Positions 60,885-64,000 of a DNA stretch of 64,000 nucleotides are shown one piece after another; position 1 is the first letter of the stretch, and each line of letters begins with the position of its first letter. This stretch comes from Abelmoschus esculentus. Its lineage: Eukaryota; Streptophyta; Magnoliopsida; Malvales; Malvaceae. The notes under the pieces are model-generated. The model was not told the DNA's origin and searched no databases. It saw only the letters and a program-made list of their open reading frames with translations. The stretch lies in the NCBI GenBank assembly GCA_035048815.1, contig JAUCBN010000006.1:15701001-15765000 (forward strand), read 5' to 3'. The position numbers and the translations under genes are program-made.

Positions 60885-62222
60885 ATGATCGAAATCAAGT
60901 CCGAAGTGGTTTCTAGGCAGACCATCAAACCCTCCACTCCAACTCCTTCCCACTTGAAAACCTTCAAGCTCTCTCTTCTCGACCAAATCTCCCCTAACAT
61001 CCATGGCAATATGACCTTCTTCTACCCTGCTACGAACACCTCCCATTTCATCTCTGACCATGACTTTTGTCACAAATCCAAGCTGCTGCAACAATCTATC
61101 TCCAAAACACTCTCCCTCTTTTACCCACTGGCAGGACGTCTCCGTGACGCTTCCACCATTGGTTGTAACGATGAAGGTGCTTTCTTTGTGGAAGCCAAAG
61201 TCAACATCCAACTATCCCAAGTCCTCAATCAACCTGACTCCAATCTCATAGACCATTTCTTACCTACCACCGATCCTACAACCTTGGAATTATCCAATGA
61301 TGCCATGTTGCTCGTTCGCTTCACTAGCTTTACTTGCGGTGGTGTGGCTATCAGTCTCTCCCTCACTCATAAGCTCGCGGATGTATCCACACTGCTCACT
61401 CTTCTTCAGACCTGGTCATCAGTTTGTCGCGGATTGACTGATCCTATTATCCCTATTCTGATTGGGGAAAAGTTTCTGGCACCTAGAGACGAACTCTCTG
61501 CCATATCTGCAACGGTTAACATCAGCGCTGAGAAGTTCGTGCAGAGGAGGTTCGTGTTTAGTGCATCAAAGATTGCAGAATTGAAGGCTAAAGTCGATAA
61601 GGAGTTTCATGAAGTGTTGCAAAGCCATCCCTCTCGCATTGAGGTGGTTTTGGCACTCTTATGGGAGTGTGCAATAGCTACCAAGAAACAGAAAATAGGG
61701 TCATTCAGGCCGTCGGTGTTGCTTCAAGCTGTCAATTTGCGTAAAAGGTTGTCTCCTCCGCTACCAGAGACCGCCGTTGGGAACTTCATATGGCCGTTTA
61801 TGGTGTTTGCATATGAAGAGAAAGATGTAGAGCTACACCAGGCAGTGGTTCAAATGAGAAAATGCTTAAACGAATTCAACACCACCAAGGCAACTATGTT
61901 CCTAGGCGAGGGAGCTGCATCTGCAATCATGGGGGCCTTAAAAGAGAGAGGAGAGTTCTTCAGAAAAAACAAGGAAATGACTGTTTACAGGTGTTCAAGT
62001 TGGTGCAAATTCCCTTTGTATGACACTGATTTCGGGTGGGGAAAGCCACTATGGCTTGTCAGTTTAAACAAACTGGTGAGTAACACAATTGCTTTGGCCG
62101 ACACACGATCTGGTGATGGAATAGAAGCTCTAATGACTTTGGATGAAGAAGAAATGGCCTTGTTTGAACAAAATGAACAACTCCTGAAATATGCATCTCC
62201 CAACCCCAGTATTTACGCTTAA
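60885..62222 (+). CDS. BAHD acyltransferase, vinorine-synthase-like
   Basis: An intronless frame of 445 residues, a normal BAHD length. It carries the catalytic H162-x-x-x-D166 motif (SLTHKLADVST) and the structural DFGWG motif at residues 382-386, plus FYPLAGRL near 79-86 and QAVNLRKRL near 281-289. Enzymes of this family move an acyl group from acyl-CoA to a hydroxyl or amine of alkaloids, terpenes, phenolics or sugars, in the cytosol. The sequence style (IKPSTPTPSHLKTFKLSLLD) is of the vinorine synthase/alkaloid acetyltransferase clade; the true substrate is unknown. The start fits the family N-terminus and follows a TATA box. All key residues are intact. It lies between the polypurine tract of a decayed LTR element and a related LTR start at 63.73 kb. 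Confidence 0.95.
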   Translation: MIEIKSEVVSRQTIKPSTPTPSHLKTFKLSLLDQISPNIHGNMTFFYPATNTSHFISDHDFCHKSKLLQQSISKTLSLFYPLAGRLRDASTIGCNDEGAFFVEAKVNIQLSQVLNQPDSNLIDHFLPTTDPTTLELSNDAMLLVRFTSFTCGGVAISLSLTHKLADVSTLLTLLQTWSSVCRGLTDPIIPILIGEKFLAPRDELSAISATVNISAEKFVQRRFVFSASKIAELKAKVDKEFHEVLQSHPSRIEVVLALLWECAIATKKQKIGSFRPSVLLQAVNLRKRLSPPLPETAVGNFIWPFMVFAYEEKDVELHQAVVQMRKCLNEFNTTKATMFLGEGAASAIMGALKERGEFFRKNKEMTVYRCSSWCKFPLYDTDFGWGKPLWLVSLNKLVSNTIALADTRSGDGIEALMTLDEEEMALFEQNEQLLKYASPNPSIYA

Positions 62223-63731
62223 TTTTATACTTTCTGCATTTCAAGCCATAACTGCAGTGTGTGATCTTTTTACAATGGTTTGATCATATAATTATGTAAT
62301 CTTCTATTCAGCAAAACAATGGCAGAATACGACGATAAATGATTGCATCTTCCATAGATTCAGTGTGGAAACTGAGGTCCAACTCTTGTACCGCCACATC
62401 GATGACGATGAGGTAGATTCTCTACAATACAATTATCTATCTATGGTCCACGTTGCAATCTTCGGCGAGCATATTTTTAGGGAAAAAAAATCATTAAATG
62501 GATCTGATTCACTATAATATCTAGGATCTTATCTAATAGTAAGTTTTTATCATATTTTTTTAAAGTAAATATTTAACTCTTTTCCTTTTTACAAGGTAAA
62601 TCTACACCTATTTTTCACATGTCATGGATGAGTCTAATAGACGAGACATGACGAGCTTAGACATTAAAATAATTTCTTGTAAAATTGACTAAATCGAAAA
62701 TATAACTGTGTTTAATCTTTGAGTCATTATTGTTTAAAGGGTTTTATATAAATAACTAATTTTAGGTAAAAAAATAATTAAAAAATAAACTACACTCAAT
62801 ATCACTGAATTTTAAGTTTAATATTAATTATATCATCAAACTAAAAATCAATATTGTTTTAACACTAAACTTTATCTTATACTTCCATTAGGCCATTGGA
62901 CCGTTAAAGTCTTCCCATATTATCGCACACAGTCAGTTAAGATTTATCCACATCATTAATTTTACTGATCCAAAATATAATCAAAATTTAATCTAAAATT
63001 TAATATTATTATTATTATATAATTTTAGTTTAATCATATAATCGATAATAAAATTAAAGTTTAATCCGCATCTAAATAGCACCAAGAATCGTCGGATAAG
63101 GGGATTTCTTAATATTTATTTTGTTACAAGTTTCTACCTACTGCAGGGAGTATTTTATAGGTTTTCTCGATAAATGATTTCAATCTACATAGTCGTGCAA
63201 GAAAGAAAACCCCAAATTCTTTTAACTTGTGCCGGCAAACAAGCCAAACAAGAATTATTGATTCACTAAACGTTATAAGAAACCAAGAATTATAAATCTA
63301 GCAAACACTAACACAAACTACATAAAAAAAAATTGATTAATTTCTTTTGTCCCTACTCGTAACCGATCTATGTTGGAAGTTTTATACTATCCAAGCCGAG
63401 AGTTTAATTTTTAGGAGTATAATTATTTTAGTAATAACTTTAATTTAATCTTCAATAATTTTTATTAAAATTGATGATGTTGATAGATTTTAATAATATG
63501 AGTGCGATGACATGGAAGAATTTTAATAACTTAGTGATATAATTAGGGTCTAAATTAAAGTTTAATATTAAAATAATATCGATTCTTGGGAAATTAGATG
63601 AGGAACATACAAGGTAAACGTCACGAAACAATACGTACAGTTTACTAGTATTTTTTTATGAATATTTTTTTATTTATCCCAAAAAACTTAAATTTCACTG
63701 ATATTTGGTTATATAATAATATTAAGATATT
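62223..63731. other. 3' flank of the BAHD gene and intergenic DNA
   Basis: The first ~250 bases probably hold the 3' untranslated region; no exact AATAAA was picked out. Positions 62330-62470 have a more balanced composition without a frame. The rest is A+T-rich with no gene seen. Confidence 0.5.
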
Positions 63732-64000
63732 TAGTAAGAGCTTAAAATAATTAATATTTTGTGCTTAATTACTCTTTGGTTTTATGAATATGTTTCTGGT
63801 CTTGTTGTTTTTCATGTTTTTTTTAGGAATCTAAATCTGGAAAATGAACCTAAATGGCTGGTTTCTGAAGTTTTTTATTTTATTTTCTGGATCGAGTCTG
63901 GATTTGTGGGCATGACTTTGGACATGAAAATCTGACGTGGTATTTTGTCAGCAGTTTCTAGAAGATGACATCAGCAAGCGCAATAGCTTATCCGTGTTCA
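63732..64000 (+). repeat. start of an LTR related to that at 53.6 kb, cut by the window edge
   Basis: TAAAATAATTAATATTTTGTG and CTTAATTACTCTTTG match 53616-53645. Later blocks GAAAATGAACCTAAATGGCTG and TTTCTGAAGTTTTTT match 53716-53755 in order. The copies are diverged. It could be the displaced 3' LTR of the 53.6-kb element or the 5' LTR of a separate one. Confidence 0.65.

Overview
The window is nuclear DNA of a flowering plant, almost certainly a eudicot. It is very A+T-rich and has short GT-AG introns and plant TATA boxes. It holds four plant host genes, an NPF7.3-type transporter among them, in a large excess of LTR retrotransposons, retroposons, foldback/MITE elements and tandem repeats. 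The repeat styles are reminiscent of Malvaceae genomes such as cotton, but that is only an impression. Nothing suggests bacterial or organellar DNA.

Host genes. (1) A four-exon 2-oxoglutarate/Fe(II) dioxygenase of the SRG1-like class lies at 1.3-2.65 kb (+). (2) An intronless plant-specific protein of unknown function lies at 31.8-33.0 kb (-). (3) A five-exon NPF7.3/NRT1.5-type transporter lies at 34.6-38.1 kb (-); its tiny first exon (9 codons) and its second exon were found by splice sites. (4) An intronless BAHD acyltransferase (vinorine-synthase-like) lies at 60.9-62.2 kb (+). A single exon of an unrecognised gene survives at 60.5 kb. The genes form no operon or obvious cluster; each sits alone between repeats.

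Repeats from left to right. 2.7-3.2 kb: a diverged retroposon directly behind the dioxygenase stop codon. 4.5-5.3 kb: a foldback element with a near-perfect 9-bp target duplication. 5.4-6.3 kb: a 413-bp tandem duplication. 7.1-15.5 kb: a dead Ty3/gypsy (chromovirus-like) retrotransposon on the minus strand whose 5' LTR has lost its promoter end. 15.5-31.1 kb: a higher-order repeat, made of eight copies of a ~1.15-kb unit with two long A+T-rich tails, arranged as two ~5.2-kb blocks about 10.4 kb apart. Between the blocks lie a 1.5-kb TA-rich tract and five near-identical 245-bp tandem copies. 40.5-41.05 kb: a hAT-like MITE with an 8-bp target duplication. 42.1 and 45.5 kb: two tRNA-derived SINE fragments. 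48.3-49.07 kb: a second foldback element. 49.1-49.76 kb: a complete retroposon bracketed by an 18-bp target duplication. 53.6-60.3 kb: a decayed gag-protease-only LTR element (Athila-like). 63.73 kb to the window end: the start of a related LTR.

Most striking. The complete retroposon at 49.1 kb and its relative at 2.7 kb share a hairpin whose loop is conserved while the stem sequence has changed completely on both sides and still pairs, which suggests a selected RNA structure. The intact BAHD gene and the orphan exon lie exactly where the 3' LTR of the Athila-like element should begin, between its polypurine tract and a related LTR start. The 1.15-kb satellite-like unit carries a TATA-box motif on the minus strand, intact in six of eight copies.
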